Source of the DNA: Polytrichum commune
Taxonomy: Eukaryota; Streptophyta; Polytrichopsida; Polytrichales; Polytrichaceae
Length of the DNA stretch: 64,000 nucleotides
NCBI GenBank assembly: GCA_950295325.1
Contig: OX485804.1
Coordinates: forward strand, 4,464,001-4,528,000
Reading direction: 5' to 3'
In this document: positions 12,048 through 23,979 of the stretch, piece after piece
Position numbering within the stretch: the first letter of the stretch is position 1
How the letters are laid out: each line of letters starts with the position of its first letter
The notes under the pieces: generated by a model
Databases searched by the model: none
What the model was told of the DNA's origin: nothing
Seen by the model: the letters and a program-made list of their open reading frames with translations, nothing else
Translations under genes and position numbers: made by a program

Positions 12048-12530
12048 ATTCCCGTTACTAAACTATTTTGGCTTCATGTCCATTAAGTGGGGCAAGGTCC
12101 TAAAACAATATCACACAAATTGCATTGCATAACAATCTTGAGCAAGCAAGAGCTGAGTTTCATAGCCCACATAATCGGAGCATAATCACTTCCAACTAAT
12201 TGTAAAATTTGCTCTAGAATGTTAGACTCTTCAATTGTGGTTGAGAATAGAGGTGTATCTCATAAACTAATTGTGGACACATGAGCTATTTAGAACATGC
12301 ACCGAGGCTTAAGATAGAAAGAGAATGTTGCTCTTGTAATAATAAATAAAATAAAAGTAACGCATGTATCTAGGTACCGGCATGATTGTGGGGGTCCACC
12401 TTTGAGTGATGTTAGAGATTAGGTGTTTATCGCATGGAAAATCTTGCAATATACAAACCGTCGCATTCGACCATGTCATTAGTGGTGTACGATGAGACAT
12501 GTTGTATCTTACCCCATGCAATAGAAGTGA

Positions 12531-12768
12531 CACATGAATCTTATGGTGGGACATCGGTGTCCCATAATACACGGGTTAAACCCTAAAGCCCGTGTCGACG
12601 TCCAAAATGGTCAATTGAAGACAATCAAAGCGGCATTGAGATTATCTCAACGTCATGTACACGCTTTGATTTTTGAAGTTGATTTTTATTTTCAATCACT
12701 TACGACCACAATCATTAAGGAGGCTCTGATATATTTGGGACACCGATGTCCCACCATAAGATTCACAT
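12531..12768. mobile_element. Fold-back MITE with internally palindromic ends
   Basis: The left arm at 12533-12564 and right arm at about 12736-12767 are near-perfect inverted repeats of some 32 bp. Each arm includes GGGACATCGGTGTCCC, which is itself a palindrome, so the element can fold both across its length and at each end. No target duplication was identified. Confidence 0.7.
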
Positions 12769-13155
12769 GTCATAGATTTAACGTGAAAAATATTCTATAG
12801 AATATTGTCAGTCCCATAGAACATTGTTATGGATCTCAATAATGTTATGCATCACACGAAATGAAAGAAAATGAAAACAATGGGGCCCTCCGTTTGCATT
12901 TAAGATTGGAGCCACTTTTGATGCATGGGGCACTTGCCAAGGCCGAGCTTGCCAACTATAAAGCCGGACAATTATTTCATGAGTTAAAGTTAGTGACGGA
13001 ATTTGTTGCTCATCTTTTTTAGTCATGGCCATGAAGTCCGATAAGGGAGACGGTCGTGAAGGAATGGGGCCGATTGCAGGCTTTGTCATTCGTATGTGTC
13101 ATGGGGCTGCTGATTGCATGACTTCATTGGCAACCCGAACCTACGGTTATACCTT

Positions 13156-13711
13156 GGGCCCGTTCACACCATGGACCATGAAGTCGGACCATGGAAGATG
13201 GCCTTTTCCCATGACGGTCCGACTTCATGGTCCGATTTTTTAAATTAAAATAAAAAAAATCATTTACAAAGCCTTTTGGCCCCTCACTAGGTGTACACCG
13301 AACGTGGACCAAGAAGAATAATGCCCATGCATCAAAAAGTGAACGTGTTGAATTTTGATATACTTCCAAAAAGGGTAGTTTTGGAAAAGGAAAGAAAATC
13401 CAAATTTGACCATTCTCTTGTTTGTTCTTGTCTTCATCTTCTCTTTCCCCCCAGAAAATTCATTAAAATTTTATTATAGCAATATTTCTCTGCCATGGGC
13501 CCTTGCTTTTTTCTACCATGCCGCCTCTTTTGCCTTTCCCACCGCAAAGCCCGTTGGACCATGTCAGTGGATAATTTAGGCCTCAAAATATGGTCAATCT
13601 AACATTTATTTCTTGGTGTAAACCGAAGTGGTCCCATGGTGAGTTCAACAACCAATCACATATTTTACAGGGCCTTGGGATGACTTCATGGTCCATGTTG
13701 TAAACATCCCC
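13156..13711. mobile_element. Harbinger-like element related to 34651-35679
   Basis: The left end GGGCCCGTTCACACCATGG and right end CCATGTTGTAAACATCCCC correspond to the ends of the larger element at 34651-35679. The interior shares ordered blocks such as TAGGTGTACACCGAACGTGG, GTTGGACCATGTCAGTG and CAACAACCAATCA. The terminal region contains a second inverted pair (GACCATGAAGTCGG). The flanking trinucleotides do not match, so it is an older copy. Confidence 0.65.
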
Positions 13712-13722
13712 ATAAGATCATA

Positions 13723-14250
13723 GGGCCTCTTCACACGACACTAGTTATTCCAATTAATGTGTGTTACTATTTAGAGTTACACAGTGCTAAAACTATTTAG
13801 TGAGAATGTAAATTTTACCAAGAAAATTTATTTATGTTCTATAATGTCCGAACAACTTATTGAGCTTTCGTTAGTAAAAATTGAACTCCTAATCGAGACG
13901 TTATTGCATTGCGTAACTCGGAATAGTAACACGCACCAATTGGGATAATCAATGCAATGTCGGTGGCCATTGACCACCGTTTTTTAAAATGCCTTGTCGG
14001 TTGAGAAATAAGTGGCGGTCCCACTTCATTTTATACACAGTTACCAAAATAAGAGTGATCATGGATGAGAAAGTGACATTGAAGTGGCTTGAAATTCTAC
14101 ATGTCTTTAAATGGATAATGTTTGGTGGACTTCCGGATTTTGAGAGAATCTAATTGGATTGTCTCAACACAAAACAAAGCAACCGTGTCAAAAGAACATT
14201 CTATTTTATAAAATAAGAAATGGCCATTGGTCACGTGTGTAAAATGGCCC
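13723..14250. mobile_element. Family F element with nested family A MITE
   Basis: The left end GGGCCTCTTCACACGAC and right end CACGTGTGTAAAATGGCCC fit family F. A family A copy lies inside at about 13736-13960 (TTACTATTTAGAGTTACAC on the left, its inverted counterpart near 13910). The flanking trinucleotides have decayed. Confidence 0.55.
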
Positions 14251-16328
14251 TCATGTGAAGCCCAAATTTGACACAATATTTCCCTTGCCTAAGGTGTGAA
14301 CACCTAGAGTATTGCATGGACATGGCCAGGCTAGGAGTTTGTGGTGTCTACGTACATTCAACTATTGGGAAGGTGAAAATATAGTCAACTACACTATAAC
14401 TTGAATCGGCTATTTATAGATAATTTGACTTCAACAATGGTACTAGAGATTATCATGAATTAGGTCTAGAGATATTCCGTTGGGAACAAATTTGGCCTCA
14501 ACATGCAAGGAATTTGTTATTTTTGTCAAAAATCCCTTCATCCACAATGGGGGAGTTTACATAGATGGCATACATCCCAAGTATTGTATTGTCAACCTGG
14601 AACCATGTTAGATCACATCTTCATTCAGCTGGGCCTTGCCCCTCCCATGCCTCCTTCACTGCCTGGTCTTCCTACCCGCAACTTCATGGGAACTCTTCCT
14701 CGTTGGGAACCAATGTGACAATACCAAGATTATATGGACAATCATGATCATAGAAACCACTAGGGTGTCAATATTTTCTATGAGTTCTCAAATCCCCCCG
14801 CCCCCCGGTGTCATAAAGCCCTTGCAAGTATGTCTTCACCTTATTTAGAGTCAATAAATCTAACATTTTATTGTTAATAACTTCGATCTTTTGTCATTCT
14901 TACAAAACAAGTTTGACTGAAATTGCTTCATTCTTCTATTGAGTGAAAAAATGAGTTGAAATAAGTAGCTAGAATATCGTAGTGTCCATAGATATGCTCA
15001 TGCCACTTTTGCTCTTACAGTGCAATTGAAAATGATGTAGGCTTTGTCCCCTATATAACTCTATCGGAGACAAGTTTCTCATCACTATTTGAGAATGTAG
15101 TATTAGGAAGCCCAATTTTTTAATTTTTTTTTTCAATTGAATCATCAAGTTGACATTAGCTTCTATCTCACAGTGGCCACTACACTCTACCACTCTAGGA
15201 AATTAGCAGGTTTGAAACCACCATGATGTACCTCTCAATGTCATTAGCATTTGGCTTCCCAGACTTTAAAATCAAGTTCATATCATTTCATTAGGAAGGT
15301 GAAGACATAGTGATTGTTATTTAACATGAAAATTCCTATTTGTAGATATTTTCACTATGAAATTGGCTTCAAAGACCCCCAAAGTAACCTAGTGAGACCT
15401 AATTGGAAACGGATCGGCCCTAAACCTAAAGGGATCTTGTTTGCACTAAAGCACCCTTCATCCACGATGGAATTGTTTATTTAGACACCACAAAACTCTA
15501 TCCAAATAAAGGTGTAAATAAGGCCAAGTATGCAAAAGAATTCAATAATAAACTTTAGGAAACGTCTATTAATTTGAGCAATCAATTCCACACATGATTG
15601 TAAATTTTTCCATCTTTCAAGTAATGTTGTTCACAAGCTAGTCTCAAGCCTTGGAGATAATTTTATTAAACAATACCTTGCTATGAAAAATCTATTGATT
15701 TTCTTCAATCAAAATCTTACACATTGTTTTTGACATGTCACAATACTACAATTAGAAATAAATCTCAAGGATGTATATGGAAGTGATTTGTAACAACCTT
15801 TTCCTTGAAGTGCAAAAGGATCTAAGGAGTGACAGCCCTTCATCTTAGTCCCCCCTTTATAGTAGGGCTTAAGTTGCAATTCTCGAGAGTTGGAGTTGAC
15901 ATTGACAAGCCTTCACTCAAAACTCAAACTATTGAGAGCTTGACCGATCTCCAAGGTTTGAATCGTTCAAGGGAAGTGTAACCCGCACATGCTCAACAAG
16001 AAAGCTATGCAAGGAGGGAGTGATAGCAAACATGACAAGTCAAAGAATGCTTGCAAGCCCATTGGCGTGGGGCTCCCAAAAATGGGAGCCCGAGCTCCCA
16101 ACAATTCTCAAGGTAAGCTACTTCCATGAGGTAGCTTATAAAGAGCTTCTCATAGTCATTCCACATAGAATCCATCAAGATGCTATCTCAACATTGAAAA
16201 TCCGGTAAAGACTCCAAGCTCTCAAGTTGAGAACTCGTGTGTAACATACCTTGGAGTGAACAAGCATGTGTAAGATGCGCCCACCATTGAGAAGGTTCCT
16301 TTCTTCAAGTTGTCAACTCAATCATTCA
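14251..16328. repeat. Intergenic DNA with two family C copies
   Basis: 14355-14590 and 15225-15500 share ordered blocks: GGAAGGTGAA, a GACTTCA or GGCTTCA block, and CCCTTCATCCAC followed by ATGG. A third copy is at 39555-39780. No gene is recognised; the frame at 16020-16208 is short and without family resemblance. Confidence 0.5.
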
Positions 16329-16558
16329 GACCGGTTTTGGTATTGGCGTCACTTATTATTCAGAATTGCACATTGTTATAACTTCTTACTCTAGATTATG
16401 TTTTTTTATCAGCAAAGGTTAAATAGGTTGTATGGACATTATACAACATAAACGACTTTGATGAATAAAATTTTGCATCCTTAACAACGACAACAAAAAG
16501 CTATAGCATTGTGAAGCTTTAAATAGCAAGTGACATTAAATACCATAAACAATGTAGT
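16329..16558. mobile_element. Family A MITE copy
   Basis: The left arm contains GCGTCACTTATTATTCAGA and CATTGTTATAAC; the right arm contains GCTATAGCATTGTGAAGC and AGCAAGTGACATTAAATACC. The centre has the family's GGACATTATACAACATAAA segment. Confidence 0.65.
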
Positions 16559-17273
16559 GTAAAGGGAATAACATAACTAATCTTTTGGTGATAGCTCCCT
16601 TTCCAAAAGGGGGAGGGAAAACAATAGACTAAAATATGGGGCAAAGATATCCGCCCTTTTTAAAATGGAAGCGGTTACATACCATCTACGCCGACAAGTC
16701 CACACAAATTGCAAACCCACATGGGGTCCCAGGGCAACAACCACACAATGTCCCAATTGACATTTTCTTAACACTTCATGTCAGTAAATGGGTCACCAAA
16801 GCCCCGACTCAGATGCCAATTCACTTTTGTATGAACGGTCCGCATATTAAATAATTTTTTATTTTGTAAAAATAGATGACCGTATAGGGGCAATTACAAT
16901 CCCAACATTCCCCACCCTAGGGTACAACACCCTAATGTTGAGCAATGTTAACGGGAACCTCAAGTCGTCCCTATTTTCAAACGACACCTTTGACATTCAA
17001 GGGTTCAAGCTTATGATGTGTCATTAAAGCAATGACTTGACTAGTGCCGGTTGGTTCACACCCAAACTCAAGTGTGGAAAGGATGGAAAGCCACCAAATT
17101 AGATCGCATGTGCTTAACAATGCCTTGGACACAGCCCGAGCGGTTTGAATAAATGTCCAATCAACATATCACGATGTGTTCCACATGGCTCCATGAATCT
17201 TGTATTCGCCACATTTGAACTCTATAACGATCGGTCACCCTATTCCCGTAGAGGGTGCTCTATTTCATCTTTA
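16559..17273. other. No gene recognised
   Basis: Short frames on both strands without resemblance to a family I know. Confidence 0.4.
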
Positions 17274-18000
17274 TTACACTCAACATTGTGTCATTTACTA
17301 TTTGGAGTTATACAATGTTGTATTTATTTTACCATTTACGTATTTATTTGACGGAGTAAAGATGTTGATGTTTTATAATGTCTAGACAATCAATTTGACC
17401 TTTGTTGGCCAAAAAAGAACGAGATATATAATGAAATGGTTATAGCATTCCGTGAGTCCAAATAGTAAGGCCACTTCACACACGAGACTGAGAGCCCGTG
17501 ACTATTACACTTCAAACACTCTCATTGGTGGAAAAGGCGGAGTTGGTCCAAGTTCGCTTCACACTACGCTTGAGAGACCGACGGAGTGTGTGGATGCAAG
17601 ATGGATGCAAAGTTTACATGGATCCCTACATGGCATCAAATGGATTATGTGTTCATGGTCACTTGGACTATTCTCAACAAACCATCTCTTGGAGGTAGGC
17701 CTCACACAAAACTGGGGGACCATGGCACTCCGAACGCTCACAACCGTAGGTTTATTCTATTTTTATCATGTGTGACGACCTACATGAATAGAAATTCATT
17801 GAAATAGCATTTGGTGGAGAGCCTGGTCACATATGACTTCACATTACACTTGAGGGTCTGTGACCACACTACCTGATTTTGGAGGAGTGTTGGGACGGTC
17901 TTTGGACACTTTCTTTTGATTTCTCACAATTACATGCTCACGGCTCTTGGCTCGTGCGTGAAGTGGCCCTAAGTGACACTAAGTATAATATTTAGTGTAG
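17274..18000. mobile_element. Family A MITE interrupted by a family F element
   Basis: The left end is TACACTCAACATTGTGTCAT and the right end AAGTATAATATTTAGTGTAG. Removing 17469-17969 plus one TAA restores a family A right arm (CCAAATAGTAAGTGACACTAA) exactly as found in the intact copy at 18155-18374. Confidence 0.8.
17469..17969. mobile_element. PIF/Harbinger-like element, family F (501 bp)
   Basis: The TIRs are GGCCACTTCACACACGAG and CTCGTGCGTGAAGTGGCCC, with TAA at 17466-17468 and 17970-17972. It inserted into the right arm of a family A MITE, which gives a clear relative age. No transposase is encoded. Confidence 0.88.
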
Positions 18001-18154
18001 TGCCAAAGTGTAGTTTCCATAGGGGATTCAAGAGGGTCTCAACCAATGTAGGATTGACATGTGACAAAATTTGAGGTAAAACCAACTTTATGTTGTTGGA
18101 ATGGAGAACCTTCTACAATATCTTCTATAAACCAACAACTCGTATGTTTGACAC

Positions 18155-18374
18155 CTACACTAGATATTGCATTTTAGGTCACTTACTATTTGGGATATGC
18201 AATGCGATAACTATTTACTGTATATCATTGTTTGCCAACAAAGGTCAAATTGGTTGTTGGGACATTACTAAACATTTCACATCTTTACTTGGTAAATTTT
18301 ATATTAATGGTAAAAAGATAGAGCATTGTGTAACTCCAAGTAGTAAGTGACACTAAACACTATATTTAGTGTAG
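18155..18374. mobile_element. Family A MITE, most intact copy (220 bp)
   Basis: It starts CTACACTAGATATTGC and ends CTATATTTAGTGTAG. The inverted arms extend some 55 bp and include the TCACTTACTATTTGG-like block with its counterpart CCAAGTAGTAAGTGA. It serves as the reference for the family. Confidence 0.75.
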
Positions 18375-20383
18375 TACAACGTTAATTTCCATTGTTGTGG
18401 ATTCATACCATTTGTGATTACACAAAATGCTATAACTTTCTTATGAATAATGTACATTGATATGCGAAATTAGGTTGCCTTTCAAGGACATGCTATCTTT
18501 TCACTCATGCAAATTAGCCTGAGTCCAAACCAAAGCACAAAAAATATTACTTGCTTGTTTTATCTATACATCAATTATAGTTTTTTTAAAAGGAAAATCT
18601 TATAGTTTGTGAATGTGACAAGAAATATCCAAAATAGTGTGGAATGACAATAAGATAGCGTGGGGCAACCTAATTGCACATATTAATGTCGCTTTTTAGC
18701 ATCAAAGTTTTGTTATGTATGAGCTAGGATCACCCTCACCCTTAAATGCGTCCTAGTCCAGTGAAGGATCCCCATCGCACATGTCAATCAGCTTGGCCCA
18801 AGGAGGCGAACCCATCCATGCTACTGAGAAGCTGGTGCATGTAGCACCCTTTCTTTATTAATTCCTTTACCTCAAGTATTAACAAATACTTAGGTTTTTC
18901 ATCACACAAAATCAACTCACACCCAATCCTACAGCCCTACTCTCTAATGTAATGATTACAACTCTTTCCACACTTACATTTATTATCTGCTCAATTAGAA
19001 GTCATGTGAACATTTTGGTTGGATTAACTCCTTAACCAAGCTGCCCCTTACAAGGGTGACCCTAGCTGCCTTGAAATACTAAACATTGTGCCCTGTGGGC
19101 TCTAACTCAACTGTCGACCAGCCTCAATGCGAACCAGAGTTCCCCAGCCCACTTTCGGCCATCCACAGCTTGTGCTTCCTGGTCGCAGACTCCCAGAGGT
19201 GGCAGGGTGCACCACTGCCTCCCCTTCCCTCTTCTTGTTGTCCGCCAGCACTCTATCGGCCTTATGTCCACCTGTGTAGGATCCAGGTAAAGCTCAACAT
19301 GGATTTCCACCCTTGCTTCCTTCGACCTTGCCCTGGACTGGCAGAATTCTTGAGTCAATCTGTGATGGCTCCACTGCCTCAGCTTCACCCAAGCAATCCC
19401 TCCCCTTTTCTTCGCATTTGACAGAGTGCACAATGTCGCCTCCAGATCCCCCCAGAGTTCTACAATTCAACACAGCCAAGTGAGGCTGAGCAAAATCCCA
19501 CCCCTATCCACAATTCTCACCGAATCCCTACCTACTTTTCTCGGTGTGGCTTTCTGATTCAGCTGTCTTGAGTCGCAGCCAGCTCATCTCAGTGTGACTC
19601 TGTGCATCTAATGTCCAGCTCGCCCAGTGATGCCCTTGCCGCAGGGCGATTCCCCTCACTCCTCCAAAGCTGCCGCGCTCCTCCTTCGGTCGAGTGCTGC
19701 CAGAGCAAGAGAGCCAGTGCGGCCTCCGCAACCGTTTTCAGTCCAGGGTCCCGGATTTAGCTAGGGTGAGCAGTGCTCCCCTCCCAATTTGGATAGTAGC
19801 CCATCCCAATCCAGTCAATATCTAAACCAACTCGGCTAAGCCTAAGCTCTTAAGCCTCAAAACAAACCCACTAACCAACTCCTAATGACTTCTCCTAACC
19901 CTTCAACATTAATCAATTAACACCTAACCCTTAAACGAACACTAACCAAACCAATTCCAACCACTACCACCCTGGCTTTCAAGCCTAATGCTTTTAAGGC
20001 TTTTAAACCCCTCGACTAATCCTCTCCGTAAATCCTTTAGCCTACCTTAACTAATCCTAACTGCCCCTTCAACAATAAAACACAACACTCCCAATTAAAC
20101 TCAATTCCAATCCAAACTTGAAGCTTGCACTCTTTTTATGTTTTTCACATCTCTTACTGAGGATTCAAAACTTAACTGCTAATGAATTAAGGGCTAGGAG
20201 TACATGTGGGCATCATATTGGGCTCACATTATGTTAAACTAAAATATAAAATACAACTCCAAATAAGTTAAGTTTCACTTTAAAAACACACTACAAATGG
20301 CTCATGGTTGTTTTTGGTTTTTAGTAAGTCCACTGCCTCAAGCACACCTCCCTCAAATGATGCCCAATTCGCAAAGTCTCTTA
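18375..20383. other. C-rich intergenic stretch, no gene recognised
   Basis: About 18720-20100 is richer in C than its surroundings. Overlapping frames of about 110 residues lie on both strands at 19086-19433; neither shows a domain I know, and opposite-strand overlap of this kind is common in C-rich DNA. A family A half copy lies near 18395-18450. Confidence 0.4.
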
Positions 20384-20799
20384 GAGCATCCCCACCAGAT
20401 CGGGTATATGCCAAATAGAATATATATTATTTTATACCTTTGGGAAACCCTCCATCTTGGGCGGGGCAGCTCATCTTAAGTCAAAGCCCACCAAAACCTA
20501 GGCATACCCCCAGTATAATTAGGAAGCAATCAATAAGATAACGACACCTATTATCTGACATGGGATAAAGTAGGATATCGGAGTATATGATATTAAAGTA
20601 ATCTCTTGGCGGGCCGGAGGAGTTCCGTTATATGAACCATTTATGGCGGGGGAAGGTCTTTACTATACCCGGACCGGTTCTAAATTATGGGGGACCGGAC
20701 ATTGGTGGGGCTCAATTCATGCCGGTACTGCCACCTAAGAACCTGGGATGCCCCATTTTTGGCGTTGCATGCCCCATCCCCGGTTTGGTGGGGACACTC
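20384..20799. mobile_element. Harbinger-like MITE, GAGC family (416 bp), copy 2
   Basis: It starts GAGCATCCCCACCAGATCGG and ends GGTTTGGTGGGGACACTC, with TTA at 20381-20383 and 20800-20802. It is the reverse-oriented twin of 9230-9646, so both moved recently relative to the other elements here. Confidence 0.85.
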
Positions 20800-20984
20800 T
20801 TACAAACAATATTTGGAGTTAGCGCAACTTGAGCTCTTCCAAACTACAATTGAAGACTCAGGAAAGTCAATGTACATAGAAGAAGAAGTACTTGGACTAC
20901 TGTAGCTCTATAGCAACTTGGGCAAAAAAAAAAGTTAATTTTAAAGGTGCCTAAATGTATGGGAAATTGATTTTTCTGAGTGTC

Positions 20985-21010
20985 AATTTTTTTTTTTTTT
21001 TTTTTTTTTT
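20985..21010. repeat. Poly-T run
   Basis: A T homopolymer of about 23-25 bases. It could be a relic of a minus-strand retro-insertion tail, but no flanking duplication is evident. Confidence 0.8.
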
Positions 21011-21384
21011 CAAAGAGTGTCTAAAATCATAATATTGCAAGTGACATTCAATGGAATTCAGCAAAGTAGCATCAAATCGAAGCAAAATTTGTTGTCAAGC
21101 AAAATCCTGATATACAAGTAAAAGACAAACTTGAGGATAAAGAATGTTGGTTAAGGGAAGTGTTTAGGTTAATCGTAGCTACCATGTATGAAATTAGGAA
21201 AACCACCCATTAAATATAAAAATGACTTGGATGAATGTCTAACTTATTTAAAGAAAATGTAATGTGCCCAATTTTAGAATATTATTTCATGAGTTGCCTA
21301 ACTTACTTTCTCACTTTAATTAATTATTATGCAAAAAGGTTCCCAAGTTGCTAATAAGCTACGGTATCCCTTACCAAATTTGTA

Positions 21385-21800
21385 CCTTAAGCTTCATGGC
21401 ACGCCCTCCACACATTAAAAATGACACATGTCTCAAATGCAAAAGGAGATCCTAGCCTATTCTTTCCACTTTCTTCAATTTCTTGATTTCACAATGTATG
21501 CACGTAAAAATGTCACTATATAGCAAGTTCGAGTCTAAATTCAAGATCCCAAACCTCATATAACCCTAGAGATGCTACATATATTGTGTGTGTTTGAGAG
21601 AGAGAGACAAAGCGGTTCATGGGACAAACTTCACCAAAGCTTGTATCCAATGCAAGGCATACCCTCCATGCACATAATAATGTACATGTCTTGAATGCAA
21701 AAAAGATCTTAACCTATTTTTTTCCACTTTCTTTAATTTGATGGTTTTACAATTTATCCATTTCAAGAATTAATTTTAAAAACTTGAAACCAAAATTGAA
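21385..21800. repeat. Diverged direct duplication
   Basis: Blocks around GCCCTCCACACATTAA, ACATGTCTCAAATGCAAAA and TTTCCACTTTCTTCAATTT at 21385-21500 recur in order at 21640-21760. Period is about 255 bp. Confidence 0.65.
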
Positions 21801-21885
21801 ATCATAATCTCTCTCTCTATGTATGTGTATGTATATACATACATACATGTATGTAGGTGTGTATGTAGGTGTGTGTATGTATGGG

Positions 21886-22775
21886 CCGGGGATTCGTGGC
21901 ACTCAAGTAAAGTCATCTGGTAACAAAAATTGGATGAATCCATCAAGAAGCTTGGATGGAGCTTACTTTAGTGAAACACCTATGAGTTGGCACGTAAGAC
22001 CCCCTTGTTCTCTCATAGCTATTATGAACTACTAGTTATTTTGTAAATATCAATTAGTTAGCAAAGGGCCATGATGTGGCTTTGGATGCTCTAAGCCTAA
22101 TTTCTAACCCCTCATGAGTTCTTACCAAGGCCATGATGTGGCTTTGGATGCTCTAAGCCTATTTTCTAACCCCTCGTGAGTTGTCACCAAGGCCATGATG
22201 TGGCTTGGATTCCACGTGGTTATATTGATAAATATTGCAAGTTGTCAATGTGTGCAATATTTGGTAAGTGGTTATGACGTGTCGTCATAGCCATTTTTTA
22301 AATTTCTTTCACAACTCTTTTATTTTGCACAGGTGTAATTGCTTACACATTTGTAAAATTCAAAACTAAGACATATCATTTTATGATAAATTGGTTAACA
22401 ATAAAAATCAGTTCAAAATAATAACTATTGTCATTTCTCTATTATCTAAGTGTATATATGTTGAGAGAAATATAATATAATTTATTTGAAGAGATATAAT
22501 ATACATCATATTATTTTAGAGATAATATCATACGTGATGATGATAAATCATTACAGTACATCGGATAGACTATAGTCAGAACTTAGGATTTTATGAGTAT
22601 ACCCCATCTATAATGTTATCCCACACGTCTAATTTCAATTAAAATAACATTTATTTGCACATTATATTATATTATCTTAAAGATCAAATTTATCTTTATA
22701 TATATCATTTTTTGGGATATATTATATACTTTATCTTCATCATTTCACTTTGGTCGTTTTATGAACATTTACACT
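21886..22775 (+). repeat. Left long TIR of the MULE-like element
   Basis: The match to 37010-37778 in reverse runs through blocks such as AAAATTGGATGAATCCATCA, GGCCATGATGTGGCTTTGG and GAGTATACCCCATCTATAATG. It is longer than its partner partly because a roughly 62-bp unit (22066-22190) is tandemly duplicated here. Confidence 0.8.
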
Positions 22776-23423
22776 CATTTATTATTTTTGTCTTTTATAC
22801 CTTATCTTAATTATATTACAAAAATCATCATCTCAACTCCTTTAGTTATAATAGATGATGCAATACATTTTTGGATTTCTTTAGATACCTTATCTTGTAA
22901 TTTGTATATTTCCCGGGTACGCAACTCCCGTATTATATGGTCCTAATTATAATCACTTATAATGCATTTTAGTCCAATATTGAGTGATACAATTTGTTTT
23001 AATGTAGGAAACCCTTGTAGCCCTTCTAACAAGGAATCCAAAAATGTAATTATATGTAGGAAATGAATATATTTTGAAGCATATAACTGCATTAAAAACC
23101 TAATTATATTAATTTTTAATACATGTACCATAGGTCAAACTACCCAACTTTTTGGACTTTTTTAATAAAATTTTAACATTGTGAATGACTTATAATTTTA
23201 ATGGGAGGCAACTATTCGTGGCTTATAATTCTAATTGGAGGCAAATATTCGTTTGGATTTTTTTAAATTATGTATAGGCAACTTATTGGTCTAACTGTTG
23301 GGATAGAAAACTAATGATTTGTGTTAGGATACAATTGAGGTATGTATTTTTAAGACCATATACATGATATGGTGCCCCGACTACTCAAGGGTATCATGGG
23401 CTATTTCAAAATATCATGGGTTC

Positions 23424-23453
23424 CGGGTTTAGGGTTAGGGCTTAGGGTTTGAG
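23424..23453 (+). repeat. Degenerate TTTAGGG-like tract
   Basis: Four or five imperfect plant-type telomere units (GGGTTTAGGGTTAGGGCTTA and on) lie inside the 1,060-bp element. In plants such short tracts also act as telo-box motifs in promoters, and this one sits just upstream of the ORF at 23471. Confidence 0.55.
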
Positions 23454-23470
23454 GCTTCTATATATTCGCT

Positions 23471-23761
23471 TTGAAGCTTTTGTGTTCGGTTTTGGAGCCT
23501 TTGTGTCATCGCTTTGGAGTGTGCTTGTGCTCATTTGGGAGGGTCATCCTTGGCTTAAACAAACACATGAATTGTGAGATGAAGTGTAGAGGCTCATGTA
23601 GTGGAGGTAGAGATAGGGAGAAAGAATATGTTACACCTGTAATTGTCACAACTCCTTCCAAAAGAGGGAGACCTCAAAAGGACCCTCTATCATTTGTGAA
23701 TACTAATCCGACATCTACATTGAATACCCCTCTTAGACGCTCTACAATGTTAAAAAACTAG
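23471..23761 (+). CDS. Small ORF with AT-hook-like motif
   Basis: A 96-residue frame inside the 1,060-bp TIR element. Its first part is cysteine-rich and of no recognised fold. Residues near the middle carry a basic motif TPSKRGRPQKDP whose RGRP core is the minor-groove-binding part of an AT-hook. The C-terminus is short and polar. It could be the DNA-binding N-terminus of a lost transposase left in a deletion derivative, or a chance frame. The KRGRP motif also occurs at the start of exon 3 of the gene at 30195-31549. There is no hAT dimerisation domain or DDE motif. Confidence 0.35.
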   Translation: MKLLCSVLEPLCHRFGVCLCSFGRVILGLNKHMNCEMKCRGSCSGGRDREKEYVTPVIVTTPSKRGRPQKDPLSFVNTNPTSTLNTPLRRSTMLKN

Positions 23762-23979
23762 GTGTTTCAATTGTTTATATACGTTGGAGTTTTTTTTAAT
23801 TAAACATGCAACCCAACTTTTTTTTCATCTCATTTTATTTAATTTGGTCTTCACCCAATTTTCTGATCATTTTAATTTGATATAATTTGATATAATTTTT
23901 ACAAAAGCCGTCCTCTAAGCCGTTTTTAATACGATGCCCCTTGCGTATAATATGGGAGTTGCATACCCGGGGTATATTT

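Larger units (their letters stand above)
22912..23971. mobile_element. 1,060-bp TIR element with perfect 8-bp target duplication
   Basis: It starts CCCGGGTACGCAACTCCC and ends GGGAGTTGCATACCCGGG. The TIR match is 24 of 26 bases when extended inward. GTATATTT flanks it at 22904-22911 and 23972-23979. An 8-bp duplication suggests hAT, or a MULE with a short duplication; the end sequence is not one I recognise. The interior holds a TTTAGGG-like tract and one AT-hook ORF. Confidence 0.85.

Noticed and set aside
19086-19433. Overlapping 111- and 108-residue frames
   Set aside because: Opposite strands, C-rich DNA, no domain, no splice or promoter context.
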